Assembly: GCA_949289845.1 (NCBI GenBank)
Contig: CASEPN010000001.1
Location: 592,316-656,315, forward strand
Reading direction: 5' to 3'
Source: an uncultured Bacillota bacterium
GTDB lineage: Bacteria; Bacillota_I; Bacilli_A; RFN20; CAG-826
Length of the DNA stretch: 64,000 bases
Each line of letters starts with the position of its first letter. The stretch's first letter is position 1. The translations under genes were made by a program, and so were the position numbers. The notes under the pieces were generated by a model that worked only from the letters and a program-made list of their open reading frames with translations, had not been told where the DNA came from and searched no databases. Shown one piece after another: positions 1-9,373 of the stretch.

Positions 1-192
1 GCGCTCGCTATGGATGAGGCTCTCCCCGGCCTTTCGTTCGAAACGGAACTCCGCCCCTCCAGGATAAGGGGAAAGAAGGAGTGTCCAGGAAGGGGATACT
101 TCCACGAGGTAGAAGACCCCCTCGTCGATCACTTCGCCCACCGAGCGGAGGACCGCGAGGAACTCCTCCCCGAGCCTGTTTTCGTTTTCCAT
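1..192 (-). CDS. Unknown protein, N-terminal fragment (gene runs off the window)
   Basis: An open frame on the minus strand starts at the ATG at 192 and runs off the window edge, giving 64 residues beginning MENENRLGEEFLAVLRSVGE. It lies 57 bp downstream of tyrS on the same strand and its codon use resembles the neighbours. The only ribosome-binding-like sequence (GGAAGGG) is 16-20 nt upstream, so the start is uncertain; another ATG at 203 is in a frame that soon stops. I do not recognise a family. The fragment is rich in acidic and aromatic residues and has no signal peptide. It may be co-transcribed with tyrS. Confidence 0.5.
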   Translation of the reverse strand, partial: MENENRLGEEFLAVLRSVGEVIDEGVFYLVEVSPSWTLLLSPYPGGAEFRFERKAGESLIHSER

Positions 193-249
193 GAGGAAAA
201 CATGGGCGAATTCCCTTCCAAAAGCAAGAAAAAAGGAGCCCGGAGGCCC

Positions 250-1518
250 CTAGTCGCCAAGAGTGGCGAGGTAGTAGTTCTTCTTCCCCTTCCGGAAGAG
301 GAGCCTCTTCCCCGGGAGGGCGTCCTTCTCCTCGAGACGGAGCCCTTCCCATTCGGAAGGTTCGATCCTCCTGCCGTTCAGGGAGACGCTCCCCTGCGAA
401 AGGAGGGTGCGCGCCTGGGTCTTGGAAGGGGCCATCCCGACGAGGATGAGCGCGTCGAGGACCGGGGTCCCCGCGGGCACGAGGATCTCCTCCTTCCCGA
501 GGTAGATCTCGTCCAGCTGCTCTTTGCTCAGCCCCTCCACCTTGCCCGAGAAAAGGGCCTCGGTGAGGGCGATGGCGTCCTTCCGCGCCTCTTCCCCGTG
601 GATGAGGGAGACAACCTCGGAGGCGAGCCTCTTCTGGGCGAACCGCATTCCGGGGGAGGCGAGATGCTCCTTCTCGATGGCCTCGATCTCCTCCTTCCCG
701 AGGAAGGTGAACACCTTGAGGTAGCGCACCGCGTCCTCGTCCGTGCAGTTGATGAAGTACTGGTAGAGCTTGTAGGGGCTCGTGAGCTTCGGGTCGAGGA
801 AGAGGGCCCCGTCCTCCGACTTCCCGAACTTCTTGCCGTCCGCCCGCGTGATGAGCCGCGCGGTCATCGCCGCGCAGGAGGCTTCCTCGCCCCTCGCCTT
901 CCGGATGAGCTCGAGCCCGCTCGTAAGGTTCCCCCACTGGTCGTTACCGCCCACCTGGATGCGGCATCCCTCGGTGTCATAGAGCCGGAGGAAGTCCACG
1001 GACTGGAGGATCTGGTAGCTGAACTCGGTGAAGGAGATGCCGGCTTCAAGCCTAGAGCGCACGATTTCCTTCGAAAGCATGTAGTTCACGGAGAAGTACT
1101 TCCCGTAGTCGCGGAGGAAGTCGATGAGGGCCATCTCCCCGAGCCAGTCGTAGTTGTTGAGGATGATGCCCTTCCGCGGGTCCTCGAGGTCGAGGAAGCG
1201 CTCCAGCTGGGCGCGGATGCTCGCCGTGTTCGCCCGGAGGGCCTCCTTGCCCTGGAGGTTCCTCTCCTTGCTCTTCCCGGAAGGGTCGCCGATCATGCCG
1301 GTCGCGCCCCCGACGAGGGCGATGATCCTGTGGCCGGCCCTCTGGAGGCGCATGAGGAGCGAGATCATCACGAAGTTCCCCAGGTGCATCGAGGAGGCCG
1401 AGGGGTCGAAGCCGCAGTAGACGGTCTGCGGGGTCGAGAAAAGCTCCCGCACCTTCTCCTCGTCGCTGAACTGCTCGATCAGCCCGCGCCACCTAAGTTC
1501 GTCGACAATGTTTTCCAT
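250..1518 (-). CDS. tyrS: Tyrosyl-tRNA synthetase
   Basis: This 422-residue cytosolic enzyme charges tRNA-Tyr with tyrosine using ATP. The class I signatures are visible: a HIGH-type motif HLGN at residues 45-48, the tyrosine/AMP pocket segment GGNDQWGN near 190-197, and a KMSKS-type motif KFGKS at 230-234. The last 70 residues or so look like the S4 RNA-binding domain. Length is normal for bacterial TyrRS. The start at 1518 is preceded by GGAGG seven bases away; that site lies in a small hairpin (GCCTC-AGCG-GAGGC) directly before the start, which could modulate translation. Only 94 bp separate it from groEL, too little for a T-box leader, and a terminator for groEL lies in that gap. Confidence 0.97.
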   Translation of the reverse strand: MENIVDELRWRGLIEQFSDEEKVRELFSTPQTVYCGFDPSASSMHLGNFVMISLLMRLQRAGHRIIALVGGATGMIGDPSGKSKERNLQGKEALRANTASIRAQLERFLDLEDPRKGIILNNYDWLGEMALIDFLRDYGKYFSVNYMLSKEIVRSRLEAGISFTEFSYQILQSVDFLRLYDTEGCRIQVGGNDQWGNLTSGLELIRKARGEEASCAAMTARLITRADGKKFGKSEDGALFLDPKLTSPYKLYQYFINCTDEDAVRYLKVFTFLGKEEIEAIEKEHLASPGMRFAQKRLASEVVSLIHGEEARKDAIALTEALFSGKVEGLSKEQLDEIYLGKEEILVPAGTPVLDALILVGMAPSKTQARTLLSQGSVSLNGRRIEPSEWEGLRLEEKDALPGKRLLFRKGKKNYYLATLGD

Positions 1519-1568
1519 ACGTGCCTCCGCTGAGGCGCAATCCTATACGGGGCGGAGGGAAAAGGAAA

Positions 1569-1588
1569 GGGGAGGGCACGCCCTCCCC
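1569..1588 (-). terminator. Terminator after groEL
   Basis: A perfect 9-bp hairpin (GGGGAGGGC with a 2-nt loop) lies 25 bp after the groEL stop codon and is followed on the minus strand by TTTCCTTTT, a rho-independent terminator shape. Confidence 0.75.
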
Positions 1589-1612
1589 CGTGGTTCCCTT
1601 CCCTTTCAGGAA

Positions 1613-3241
<1,629 letters not shown>

Positions 3242-3260
3242 CTAGTTCCTTCCTTCCTTC

Positions 3261-3542
3261 TTACTCGAGGACGGCGAGGATATCCTCCGCCTTGATGAGG
3301 AGGTACTTCCTGTCCCCTTCCTCGTAGTCGGTGCCGCTATATTCGCGGTAGATGACCTTGTCGCCTTCCTTGAGCCCTTCGATCGGGACGAGCTTCCCGT
3401 CCTTGTCCTTCTTGCCCGGGCCGAGGGCGACGACAGTCGCGACGTTCCCGGTCTTCTTCTCCGAGGCGAGGATGATGGATCCCACCTTCTTCTCGTTGGG
3501 AGCCTTCTCGATGAGAAGGTAGTCGTTGAGCGGTTTGATCAT
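3261..3542 (-). CDS. groES: Co-chaperonin GroES (Hsp10)
   Basis: A 93-residue co-chaperonin that caps the GroEL ring. It starts MIKPLNDYLLIEKAP, carries the mobile-loop region near residues 18-30 and the typical GDKVIYREYSGTDYEEGDRKYLLI stretch in separate strands toward the C terminus, and has the usual length. It is the first gene of the groESL operon. The promoter, with a CIRCE-like operator overlapping the -35 box, lies 45-90 bp upstream. An AGGAGG lies about 12 bases before the ATG. Confidence 0.97.
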   Translation of the reverse strand: MIKPLNDYLLIEKAPNEKKVGSIILASEKKTGNVATVVALGPGKKDKDGKLVPIEGLKEGDKVIYREYSGTDYEEGDRKYLLIKAEDILAVLE

Positions 3543-3587
3543 GTTCGCTTTGATCCTCCTGATGCCAGTCCCCTGGCTACACGGCGT

Positions 3588-3629
3588 ATTGTAGGCACGC
3601 TTTTAGCAAGGTCAAGGGGCGAGTGCTAA
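3588..3629 (-). promoter_or_regulatory. groESL promoter with CIRCE operator (HrcA site)
   Basis: On the minus strand a -35 box TTGACC (3610-3615), a 16-nt spacer and a -10 box TACAAT (3588-3593) point at groES. A CIRCE-like inverted repeat occupies 3603-3629: one perfect half, TTAGCACTC on the minus strand, a 9-nt spacer, and a degenerate second half matching 6 of 9 bases. The operator covers the -35 box, so repression by HrcA (known to bind CIRCE in this phylum) is the natural reading. hrcA itself is not in the window. Confidence 0.85.
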
Positions 3630-3645
3630 TTTCTTTCGATGGAGT

Positions 3646-3681
3646 TCTGTAACCTACATTTCCAGTTGAGTCAGTAGGTTA
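3646..3681. repeat. 36-bp direct repeat, copy 1, with internal inverted repeat
   Basis: This 36-bp sequence recurs at 4994-5029 with a single mismatch. It contains an inverted repeat TAACCTAC-N16-GTAGGTTA. Its last three bases supply the TAA stop codon of the kinase-like gene. It lies 17 bp from the groESL CIRCE element. Confidence 0.9.
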
Positions 3682-4977
3682 CGCGATCGGCTCAAGAAGG
3701 CGCGTGATTCCTGTCTCCAGGTATTCGAAGAGGAAGCCTTCCCCCGGGAAGGGATATATGTTGCCTTGGAGCGCCTCCTCCATCCTCTCGCGGGAGAAGG
3801 CGATAGGGGGCAAGGAGGAAAACAGTCGGAGGGCATCCCTGTCTTCCCTGAGGAACTTGCGGAACATGCGAATGAGCCCGTCCTTCTCCCTCCGGGGCGA
3901 GGGAGGGGCCCCGCGCGAGAACAGGGCGAGGTTGCAGTCGAAGCTCGGGGCCATGCCCAGGACCTTCCCGGTCCCGCGTTCCCGCAGAAGCCCCATGTTC
4001 TCGCTATGGCGATCGACGTTCCCGACGACGGCGTCGAACCGCATCAGCAGGAGGTATTCCTCAAGGACGTTCTCTCCGAAGGGAATGAGAGCGCGGAACA
4101 CCGTCTGGAAGGAGTCGTCGTTTCCCGTCAGGGAGGAAACGGGCTCGAAATTCGCCTCGTTGGCGAAATTCGGGGAGATGACCGAGGAGGGGCGGGCCTC
4201 GTAGGTTGCGCTACGGACGCCGAAGGAAGGGGCGATCCGCGCGCAAAACCATTCGGCGAAAAGTTCCTCGCCAGTGCCGGCCTTTTCCATCCGCCAGCGC
4301 CCCTCGGAAAGCCGCCAGCACTTCTCGAAGGACCCGCCGAGGGTGAGCTCAGGGGTGCGGGAGGGAGGCTTCGCGAGCATCCCGGCATCCCCCGAGAAAG
4401 CCATCTCGGCGTAGCGGTCGGTCCGGAAGAGGATGTCCTCGTATCGCGTCCTCGAGCGAAGCGGCCGGAACCAGTAGTCGTCGGTCAGGGTGGCCCCATG
4501 GACGGCGAGAGATGCCGCGAGGTCGTCCCGCGGGGCGATGCGAAGCGCCTTCTTGAGGATTCGCGAATGGGCGCGATGCTGGTCGATGGCGCGCGAGGAA
4601 AGCCAGGCGGCGAGGTCGTCGCTCCGGAGAAAGAACAATGGCGCCAGCGGGCTTTTCCAAAGGAGCCTCCCGTCCTTGAAGGAAGCCGCTGGCTCGTCCC
4701 CCGACATCAGATCCCCGGTGAGGGCACGGGCATGGTTCCCAAGGCGAGGGAGCGGGCGGTCCTCGGGGAGGGAGGAAAGGGCCTCCACCAAAGCCTTGCG
4801 CTCCTCGAGAAGGAGGCGCGTCTCCTCCACCTTGTTCACGGGGACGTACTTCGAGCGGACCTTGCCCCCTTCCCTCCACTGAAGGTAAAAGCGCTCCTTC
4901 CCGTTGATCTTCTTGCGGGACAAATACCCTTTGGGAAGGGAGGCAATCTTCTCCTCGAGCGAACGGCGGTCGTCCAT
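3679..4977 (-). CDS. HipA/CtkA-like protein kinase with an N-terminal accessory domain
   Basis: A 432-residue protein. Residues 1-75 form a charged segment (LPKGYLSRKKINGKERFYLQ) often seen in short Bacillota proteins; the rest resembles the HipA-C/CtkA kinase fold. Visible marks are the PELTLGGSFEKCWR loop at 209-222, the catalytic motif N320-x-D322-R-H324-x-x-N327 and a metal-binding Asp near 347. HipA-type kinases phosphorylate cellular targets such as aminoacyl-tRNA synthetases and usually pair with a HipB antitoxin, but no small antitoxin gene adjoins it. The gene is inserted between malic enzyme and groES and flanked by 36-bp direct repeats. It appears leaderless: -35 TTGAAA (5007-5012), 17-nt spacer, -10 CATACT (4984-4989), then six bases to the ATG, with no ribosome-binding site. 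The -35 box lies within repeat copy 2. Substrate and partner are unknown. Confidence 0.8.
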   Translation of the reverse strand: MDDRRSLEEKIASLPKGYLSRKKINGKERFYLQWREGGKVRSKYVPVNKVEETRLLLEERKALVEALSSLPEDRPLPRLGNHARALTGDLMSGDEPAASFKDGRLLWKSPLAPLFFLRSDDLAAWLSSRAIDQHRAHSRILKKALRIAPRDDLAASLAVHGATLTDDYWFRPLRSRTRYEDILFRTDRYAEMAFSGDAGMLAKPPSRTPELTLGGSFEKCWRLSEGRWRMEKAGTGEELFAEWFCARIAPSFGVRSATYEARPSSVISPNFANEANFEPVSSLTGNDDSFQTVFRALIPFGENVLEEYLLLMRFDAVVGNVDRHSENMGLLRERGTGKVLGMAPSFDCNLALFSRGAPPSPRREKDGLIRMFRKFLREDRDALRLFSSLPPIAFSRERMEEALQGNIYPFPGEGFLFEYLETGITRLLEPIA

Positions 4978-4993
4978 GGGGGGAGTATGCGGG

Positions 4994-5029
4994 TCTGTAA
5001 CCTACATTTCAAGTTGAGTCAGTAGGTTA
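4994..5029. repeat. 36-bp direct repeat, copy 2, overlapping the kinase promoter
   Basis: This is the second copy of the 36-bp repeat, with the inverted repeat TAACCTAC-N16-GTAGGTTA. It supplies the TAA stop of the malic enzyme gene and carries the TTGAAA -35 box of the kinase gene, so the inverted repeat could act as operator for that gene. The two copies bracket 1.3 kb containing only the kinase gene. Confidence 0.9.
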
Positions 5030-6205
5030 TCGGGAGGAAGAACGGGCGACGCCTTCCTTGATGGCCTCCGAGCGGACGGCCTCGGCGACCGCCTTGTGGG
5101 CGTTCCTATCCAAGGGCGAGGGAAGGATCCTCTCCGGCCCGAGCCCGCCCTCCGGGATGTAGGAGGAAAGGGCCTCGGCGGCCTTCCTCATCATCCCCTC
5201 GGTGATCCTGGTGGCCCCCGCGTCGAGCGCCCCGCGGAAAAGGCCGGGGAAGCAAAGGAGGTTGTTCACCTGGTTCGGATGCTCGCTGGAGCCGGTCGCG
5301 ACGACCTTGGCGCCCGCTTCCCGCGCTTCCTCGGGCTCGATCTCGGGGACGGGGTTCGCCAGGGCGAAGACGATGGGGTCCTTCCCCATGACACGTACCA
5401 TGTCCCCCGTGAGGACATGCCCCGCGGACACGCCGATGAAGACGTCCGCGCCCCTGAGGGCGTCCTCGAGGGTCCCCCTCCTCCCTTCCTTGTTCGTGAG
5501 GAGGGCCAGCTCCTCCTGGGCGGGATTGAGGGAGGGGTCCCCGGGGGCGAGGATCCCCTGGAGGCCGACAAGGACGATGTTCCTGGCCCCCAGCGACAGG
5601 AGGAAGCGGGCGATCGCAAGGCCGGCCGCCCCGGGCCCGTTGAGGACGATGCGGACGTCCTCGAGCCTCTTCCCCACGACCTTGAGGGCGTTCATGAGCC
5701 CGGCGGCGAGGACGATGGCCGTCCCGTGCTGGTCATCGTGGAAGACGGGGATCCCGAGGTCCTGGAGGCTTCTTTCGATTGCGAAGCAGCGGGGAGCGGA
5801 GATGTCCTCGAGGTTCACTCCCCCGAAGGAGCCGGAAAGGAGGGAGATGGTCCTCACGATCTCATCGGGGTCCTTCGTCCTGAGGCATATGGGCACGGCG
5901 TCCACTCCCCCGAACTCCCGGAAGAGCGCGCACTTCCCCTCCATCACGGGCATCCCGGCCTCCGGGCCGATGTCCCCGAGCCCGAGGACGGCGGTCCCGT
6001 CGGTGATGACGGCGACCGTGTTCCACCTCCTCGTGAGGGCGAAGGAAAGGGAAGGGTCTTCCCGGATCGCGAGGCATGCCTCCGCGACCCCCGGGGTGTA
6101 GGCCAGGGAAAGGTCGTCCTTCCCCTCCAGGGGCACGAGGACCTTCGTCCCGACCTTGCCCCTCCATTCCCGATGCTTCCTCAGCGCTTCCCCTGGCTTA
6201 CCCAT
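5027..6205 (-). CDS. Malic enzyme (malate dehydrogenase, oxaloacetate-decarboxylating)
   Basis: A cytosolic enzyme of 392 residues that oxidatively decarboxylates malate to pyruvate with NAD(P). It shows the malic-enzyme core: KDDLSLAYTPGVAEACL near the N terminus, GDIGPEAGMPVMEGK, DDQHGTAIV for metal and substrate binding, and a Rossmann segment VLNGPGAAGLAIARFLLSLG. Length matches the short bacterial malic enzymes. I chose ATG 6205 because AGGAGG lies 8-14 bases upstream; an in-frame ATG at 6280 would add 25 residues unlike the family. It is transcribed away from the helicase gene at 6308. Cofactor preference cannot be told from the sequence. Confidence 0.93.
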   Translation of the reverse strand: MGKPGEALRKHREWRGKVGTKVLVPLEGKDDLSLAYTPGVAEACLAIREDPSLSFALTRRWNTVAVITDGTAVLGLGDIGPEAGMPVMEGKCALFREFGGVDAVPICLRTKDPDEIVRTISLLSGSFGGVNLEDISAPRCFAIERSLQDLGIPVFHDDQHGTAIVLAAGLMNALKVVGKRLEDVRIVLNGPGAAGLAIARFLLSLGARNIVLVGLQGILAPGDPSLNPAQEELALLTNKEGRRGTLEDALRGADVFIGVSAGHVLTGDMVRVMGKDPIVFALANPVPEIEPEEAREAGAKVVATGSSEHPNQVNNLLCFPGLFRGALDAGATRITEGMMRKAAEALSSYIPEGGLGPERILPSPLDRNAHKAVAEAVRSEAIKEGVARSSSR

Positions 6206-6307
6206 CCCTAACGTTCCTCCTGATCTTTCATTGGAATGATAGTGAGGCGCATGGGGAGGAGGAAGCGCCCTGGATCCCAAGATCCATGCCTGGTAAGCTC
6301 TTCGAGG

Positions 6308-9301
6308 ATGGAAGGAAAGTGGAGGGCGCTTGAGGAGGATTACCTCCGGCGGAAGCGAGGCGAGCTCGTGCTCCCGCGCTTCGTCCGCAATTCCCGGGAG
6401 GAGGCCGTCTCCGTCCTTTCCGCGATCAACAGGAATCTCGAGGAGTGCGAGGAGTTCCTCTTCTCCGTCGCCTTCGTGAACGCCCAGGGACTCCTGAAGC
6501 TAAAGCTCAAGATGGGGGAGGCGGTCGCAAGGGGAGCGAAGGGCAGGATCCTCACCTCGGACTACCTCGGCTTCACGGAGCCGCGGGCCCTCCGCGACAT
6601 CCTCATGATGGACGGGGTGGATGGAAGGCTCTACCGGACGGGAGGAGGGAAGCCCGGCTTCCACACGAAAGGCTACCTCTTCCGCATGAGGACGAAGGCC
6701 GGGACGCCCTACTGGAAGGCGATCGTCGGCTCCAGCAACATCACCGAGAGCGCCCTTATCGAGAACAACGAATGGAACAGCGAGATGGTCTCGCAGGAGG
6801 AAGGGGAGGCGCTCAGGGACATCCTCAGGGATTTCGAAAGGCTCTGGGGGCTCGGAGAGCCGCTGGAGGAGGCGCTCCCCTCATACGAAAAAGAATGGGC
6901 AGAGGCGCATAAGGAACGGGAATATTCGGAAGAAGAGGGGCTTTCTGCGTTGGATTTCCATCCAAACGATCTTCAAAGGACGTTCCTAAGGAGGCTCGAG
7001 GATGTCATCGGGAAAGGGTTTAGCAAGGGCCTCCTGATCGCGGCGACAGGCACCGGGAAGACCTTCGCCTCCGCCTACGCGGTCCGTGAGCTGAAGGGGA
7101 TCAGGGTCAGGAGGCTCCTTTATATATCCCACCGCGAACGGATCCTCCGCCAGGCGATGGAGGCGTACCGCCGCCTCATGCCCGGGCGGAGGCAGGCCTT
7201 CTACGGAGGCTCGGAGAAAGGGGACGCGGAGGGCGCCGACTTCGTCTTCGCGACCTTCGACACCATAAGGAGGGAGGAGCATCTCGCCCGCTTCCGGAAG
7301 GACGAGTTCGACATGGTCGTCATCGACGAGGTGCACCGCGTCGGGGAAAACCATTACCAGGACATCATCGGCCATTTCGAGCCTTCCTTCCTCCTCGGCA
7401 TGAGCGCCACACCCGACAGGAGCGACGGCTACGACCTATACGGGCTCTTCGACAACGACATCATTCTGGAAATCCGCCTCCCGGACGCCCTGGAGGAGAA
7501 GATGCTCGTGCCCTTCTCCTACTTCGGGATCGGCAAGATAACGATCGACGGGCAGGACAGGGACTTCGAGGACTTCTCCGCCCTCGGGCCTGACGAGATG
7601 GCGAGGCAGATCGTCGAGAAGAGCCGCTACTTCGGCTACTCCGGAGACCGCCTGAGGGCGCTCGTCTTCGTCTCCGGGAGAGGATCGGAAAGGAAAGGGA
7701 CGCGGAAGGTGGAAGAAGTCGCCCTTGCCCTCCGGAATCTTGGGATCCGCGCGGAAGGAATCACCGCGGCGACTCCCCTCCGCGAAAGGAATGCCCGGAT
7801 CGAGAGGCTGGACGGACCGGAAGGAGCGGAGGCCCTCGACATGCTCGTCGCCCTGGATGTCCTCAACGAAGGCGTCGACATCCCCAACGTCAACCAGATC
7901 ATCATGGCAAGGCCCACAGACTCCCCCATCGTCTTCCTCCAGCAGCTGGGAAGGGGGCTCCGGCTTGCAAGAGGGAAGGAATACGTCGTCGTCCTCGACT
8001 TCATCGGGAACTACGAGAAGGGCAACTACCTGATCCCTGCTTCCTTCACGCGGAAGATGGAAGGGCATTGCTCCCTCCTCACGATGATGGAGAACCCCTT
8101 CCTCCCCGGCGTGAGCACTATCCAGTTCGACAAGGTCGCGCGGGAAAGGGTGATGCGTTCGATCGCGAAGTCGAAGCTCCTCGGCAATAGACGCCTGGAA
8201 GAAGCCTGGGAGGACCTCTCGCGACGGATCCAAGGAAAAGGGAAGGATGCGCCCAGGGTTCCTTCCTTGAAGGACTTCGAGGTCCTCTCGCCCTATTCGG
8301 CCCGCTTCTTCCTGGACAGGACTGGCGGCTTTAGGCACGACAACTACCAGGAATTCCTCCACCGGATAAGGCCGGAGGACTTCCCCTCCCTTCCTCCGAG
8401 GGAGAACGGGCTTCTCTCCTACCTCTCCCCGCTCGTCGGGAACGGGATGAGGGCGTTCGAGCCCCTGCTTCTCAAACTTCTCCTGCAAGGACCGGAGGGC
8501 GGGATACCACTAAGGGGAGGAACATTCGAGGAAACCCTCCTGAGGGAGTGGGAAGAGGTCGTCCCCTCCCAGGCGGACGGATATCTCCGCACCTTCTTCG
8601 GGGGAGGTTTCCGCGGAGGCAGGAAAATCGAAGGAATATCGCAATTCGGAAAATTTGAAGCAGGAATCGCGGAGCTTTCTCCTTGGGTTCTACAGTCCTA
8701 TCGGTCATCCCCTTGGTTCCGGAAGCAGATGGACTGGCTCATTGAGATCGCCTTCCACTACAGGAAGTCGAGGTTCGGGGCAAAGAGGGAAGGCCCCTGG
8801 GGCTTCGTCCCTTACGAGCAGTACCGGAGGTTCGACGTCACGCGGCTTCTCTTCGCGGAGAAGGACTACACGAACACCTTCTACGGATACCAGGTGCTCG
8901 AAAGAGAAAGGGCGACGCCGATATTCGTGACGTACCAGAAGGACGTGAAGGAGGAGGAATCCATCGCCTACCAGGACAAGCTCCTGGACCCCTCCCACTT
9001 CCTCTGGGTTTCGCGAAACAACCTCACCTTGGAAAGCCCTGAGATGCGGAAGCTGATCCGCCTTCACGAGGAAGGCGGAAGAATCCCCCTTTTCCTGACG
9101 AGGAAGAGGGACGAGGACGGAGGCGCGTTCCTATATCTAGGAGAGGCGAGGATCGACCAGGAAGAGGGTCCTCGGGAAGCGAAGATGAGAGGCGGGCAGG
9201 ATGTCGTCGAGTTTCCCCTTATCCTTCAGCACCCTGTCCGGAAGGACATCTACGACTATCTGAGGCTCGATGCGGAAAAGGAAAGCGAGAGGCCAGATTA
9301 A
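6308..9301 (+). CDS. PLD-like nuclease / SF2 helicase / DUF3427 protein
   Basis: A 997-residue multidomain protein of the type common in phage-defence islands. Residues 20-190 resemble a phospholipase-D-like nuclease domain (HTKGYLF, then IVGSSNITESA). Residues 230-600 form a superfamily 2 helicase: Walker A ATGTGKT near 246, DEVH near 338, MSATPDR near 363 and the arginine-finger motif QQLGRGLRLARGK near 545. The C-terminal 270 residues match DUF3427, whose function is unknown. A role in recognising or cutting foreign DNA is inference. The start is uncertain: in-frame ATGs lie at 6236, 6250 and 6308. I prefer 6308 by comparison with the usual distance to the first domain, although no good ribosome-binding site precedes it. 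It is transcribed divergently from malic enzyme. Confidence 0.88.
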   Translation: MEGKWRALEEDYLRRKRGELVLPRFVRNSREEAVSVLSAINRNLEECEEFLFSVAFVNAQGLLKLKLKMGEAVARGAKGRILTSDYLGFTEPRALRDILMMDGVDGRLYRTGGGKPGFHTKGYLFRMRTKAGTPYWKAIVGSSNITESALIENNEWNSEMVSQEEGEALRDILRDFERLWGLGEPLEEALPSYEKEWAEAHKEREYSEEEGLSALDFHPNDLQRTFLRRLEDVIGKGFSKGLLIAATGTGKTFASAYAVRELKGIRVRRLLYISHRERILRQAMEAYRRLMPGRRQAFYGGSEKGDAEGADFVFATFDTIRREEHLARFRKDEFDMVVIDEVHRVGENHYQDIIGHFEPSFLLGMSATPDRSDGYDLYGLFDNDIILEIRLPDALEEKMLVPFSYFGIGKITIDGQDRDFEDFSALGPDEMARQIVEKSRYFGYSGDRLRALVFVSGRGSERKGTRKVEEVALALRNLGIRAEGITAATPLRERNARIERLDGPEGAEALDMLVALDVLNEGVDIPNVNQIIMARPTDSPIVFLQQLGRGLRLARGKEYVVVLDFIGNYEKGNYLIPASFTRKMEGHCSLLTMMENPFLPGVSTIQFDKVARERVMRSIAKSKLLGNRRLEEAWEDLSRRIQGKGKDAPRVPSLKDFEVLSPYSARFFLDRTGGFRHDNYQEFLHRIRPEDFPSLPPRENGLLSYLSPLVGNGMRAFEPLLLKLLLQGPEGGIPLRGGTFEETLLREWEEVVPSQADGYLRTFFGGGFRGGRKIEGISQFGKFEAGIAELSPWVLQSYRSSPWFRKQMDWLIEIAFHYRKSRFGAKREGPWGFVPYEQYRRFDVTRLLFAEKDYTNTFYGYQVLERERATPIFVTYQKDVKEEESIAYQDKLLDPSHFLWVSRNNLTLESPEMRKLIRLHEEGGRIPLFLTRKRDEDGGAFLYLGEARIDQEEGPREAKMRGGQDVVEFPLILQHPVRKDIYDYLRLDAEKESERPD

Positions 9302-9327
9302 GACAATTTCGACGATCCAATAGTGAG

Positions 9328-9349
9328 AACTTGTAGAATTCTACAACTT
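9328..9349. repeat. 22-bp repeat with 16-bp palindrome, copy 1
   Basis: AACTTGTAGAATTCTACAACTT, containing the perfect 16-bp palindrome TTGTAGAATTCTACAA (9331-9346). It lies 25 bp after the stop of the DUF4143 ATPase gene, and an identical 22-bp copy lies before that gene at 10710-10731. Confidence 0.9.
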
Positions 9350-9373
9350 TTCATCATTGTGGTTAAAAGGCTT

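Noticed and set aside
1519-1612. T-box riboswitch before tyrS
   Set aside because: The space is only 94 bp and includes the groEL terminator; no T-box sequence is seen.
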